Assembly: GCA_014529385.2 (NCBI GenBank)
Contig: CM043963.1
Coordinates: 1,184,001 to 1,248,000, forward strand
Length of the DNA stretch: 64,000 nt
Direction of reading: 5' to 3'
From: Adiantum capillus-veneris
Taxonomy: Eukaryota; Streptophyta; Polypodiopsida; Polypodiales; Pteridaceae
The position numbers were made by a program, and so were the translations under genes. Of the stretch, positions 62,648-64,000 are shown piece by piece (the first letter of the stretch is position 1; each line of letters begins with the position of its first letter). The notes beneath the pieces were generated by a model, which was not told the DNA's origin, did no database searches, and worked only from the letters and a program-made list of their open reading frames with translations.

Positions 62648-62853
62648 CAGCAAGCTAACACGGACACCATGTTTTGGAGTTCTCCTTGTAAAACAATTAT
62701 TATTTTGATAAATCGAGAATATTGTAACTCCTATTTTCTTGGTAAACTTTGTAATTAATGAGCCGGGACTACAAGCTTCCAGATTGTATCAACCAATCAA
62801 TTCCCAGCTTTGGTAAAACTCTAGATTATTAGCTTTGACCACCAACTAAACCT
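62648..62853 (+). repeat. E3-family LTR fragment
   Basis: CAGCAGCAAGCTAACACGGACACCATG through TTTGACCACCAAC: the first ~205 bp of the E3 LTR, lacking its first bases and broken off at the CCACC point. Plus orientation, directly joined to E3-type sequence of opposite orientation. Confidence 0.85.
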
Positions 62854-63097
62854 GGGCTCCATGACGGTTAGTCTTGAAAAAAGAGAGTATATGCTTATAA
62901 CGCATTGTCATTCCGGTTTCCGAGTGAGTCGAGTAAAAAGACATTTCGGATGTTGAATCTAAAAAAGCATCTGAGACTTCTTCAGGAATTGTGTGCAAGG
63001 AATTGCCTTGATTCACTCTTTCTTCGGTGGATACTCTACTTGTGGTTTCTTCGAATAGGCCTTGATTTCCTAGTACACGACCAGATCTAAGGTTCAT
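62846..63097 (-). pseudogene. gag: E10 gag N-terminus with intact ATG (minus strand)
   Basis: ATG at 63097 gives MNLRSGRVLGNQGLFEETTS, then VNQGNSLHTIPEEVSDAFLD and RYKHILSFFKTNRHGAQV; the frame then runs into the LTR fragment. It shows what E3 9857-10110 looked like before it lost its ATG (ACG) and gained TAG at 9890. The rest of gag is absent. Confidence 0.75.
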
Positions 63098-63467
63098 ATA
63101 GACTTATGAAGCCCTGGATAGAGTACTCACCTTGGATTGACTTGCCGTCAATTTCCACTTGATTCAATTGCAACTTTCTGTCAAGTCACTGATTCCCCAT
63201 CTGCAACCTGATTCCCGTACAAAATTAATCAAATTAGTTTTTTTTCTATAAGGACAGTAGAGCTCTTGAGAACACTCGTGATTGGTCTCTGTGTATCACT
63301 TCAAAGCGTGCTATGGAAGTCAAAATTTGACTTTCAGATTTAGCTTTAGCAAAATCAAAGGTCTAATTTGCAACCTATAAACTGAGTGTATCTGTACCAA
63401 TTTTGATCCGATTGAACCCAAAACTGTCATGTGGCTTTATATTATGCTTGTCTCTGGATAGCAAAAG

Positions 63468-63487
63468 CAAATAATCGCAATTATTTA
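63468..63487. repeat. E10 leader palindrome 1
   Basis: CAAATAATC, GC, AATTATTTA: one arm base changed. Confidence 0.75.
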
Positions 63488-63751
63488 GTTCTGTGAAGTT
63501 TTTGCACTTTTTGGATTGGTTTGGCAAGTATACAACTTGTTAAAGCCCTTGGTCAAGTTTCAATAAGTTTGGACAAAATTTGATCAAGTTTACCAACTGT
63601 TCCGTGTCCGCAGACTTTGATTTCAAAAATCTAGTTTAAGTCTCACTCTTGTGGTCCAAATTTCACCAAAATTGATTTGTGGGGTCTACTTGATGTGCTT
63701 GACCTTGTGGTATACTCAAATTTGCAAAATCATCAAGTTTTGAAGCAGATG

Positions 63752-63771
63752 TAAATAATCGCGATTATTTA
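63752..63771. repeat. E10 leader palindrome 2
   Basis: TAAATAATC, GC, GATTATTTA. Confidence 0.85.
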
Positions 63772-64000
63772 CTCCTGATAAATTTTTGTAAATTTTTGCC
63801 CCAACTTTGACATAGATCTATTTAGCACCTTAAGTTAAGGTCACTAGCCAAGTTTCATCAAGTTTGGACAATTTTGGTCAAATGGTCATCAATTATCGGT
63901 TCGCAGACTAACTTTGCAATTTTAGTCACAATTTTCAATCCAACGATTCAAATCTTACCAAATTTCATTTGTGGGCTTATTACAACATGATAAAGCTAGT

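Larger units (their letters stand above)
63098..64000 (-). other. E10 leader, inverted copy of the E3 leader
   Basis: Reverse complement of E3 about 8914-9850, nearly collinear, and continuing off the window edge. Contains two palindromes, 63468-63487 and 63752-63771, 284 bp apart. Confidence 0.85.

Overview
The window is repeat-dense nuclear DNA of a land plant. Everything recognisable is LTR retrotransposon: Ty3/gypsy gag, protease, RT, RNase H, integrase and chromodomain, one Ty1/copia element, and primer-binding sites that match plant tRNA-Asp and tRNA-Met. I found no host gene, tRNA or rRNA. The species cannot be fixed from the sequence. The nesting depth suits a large genome such as a fern or gymnosperm (inference only).

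Layout (E numbers are mine). E1 (+, 1-~5600) is the 3' part of a pol-less gag-protease element. E2 is a Ty1/copia element split in two (5623-6939 and 25187-26250). E3 (+, 6945-25186) is an 18.2-kb Ty3/gypsy element sitting inside E2, with 919-bp LTRs and a GAAAG target duplication. E4 (26255-~28028) is a chromovirus 3' end. E5 (28029-32918) is a 5'-truncated relative of E3. E6 (32919-35605) is an LTR, tRNA-Asp PBS and leader. E7 (-, 35606-~44680) is the 3' two-thirds of an E3-like element. E8 (+) is a degenerate Ty3 element with a tRNA-Met PBS at 46559; it is split by E9 (-, 47546-58824, two 957-bp LTRs, CCCTA target duplication). E10 fragments (-) fill 60.5-64 kb and include an inverted copy of the E3 leader.

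Put together, E1, E3, E5, E7 and E9 show one unusual Ty3/gypsy lineage. Its order is gag - protease 1 - RT/RNase H - integrase - a SECOND retropepsin-like domain - a region of repeated W(V/I)PK motifs - an internal polypurine tract - a non-coding spacer - a long unrecognised ORF (ORF3, about 1,150 codons, coiled coil between two conserved ends) - the terminal polypurine tract - LTR. The 5' leader and the spacer before ORF3 carry family-specific palindromes spaced about 285 bp apart (exactly 285 bp three times in E7). E3 and E7/E9 use entirely different palindromes with the same spacing, and each family's LTR keeps a half copy. E1 and E9 lack pol; in E9 the ORF3 position holds a captured, broken DEAD-box RNA helicase fragment.

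Almost all copies are damaged by stops and frameshifts, so most coding entries are pseudogenes. All identifications rest on reading motifs and on comparing copies within the window; no database search was possible.
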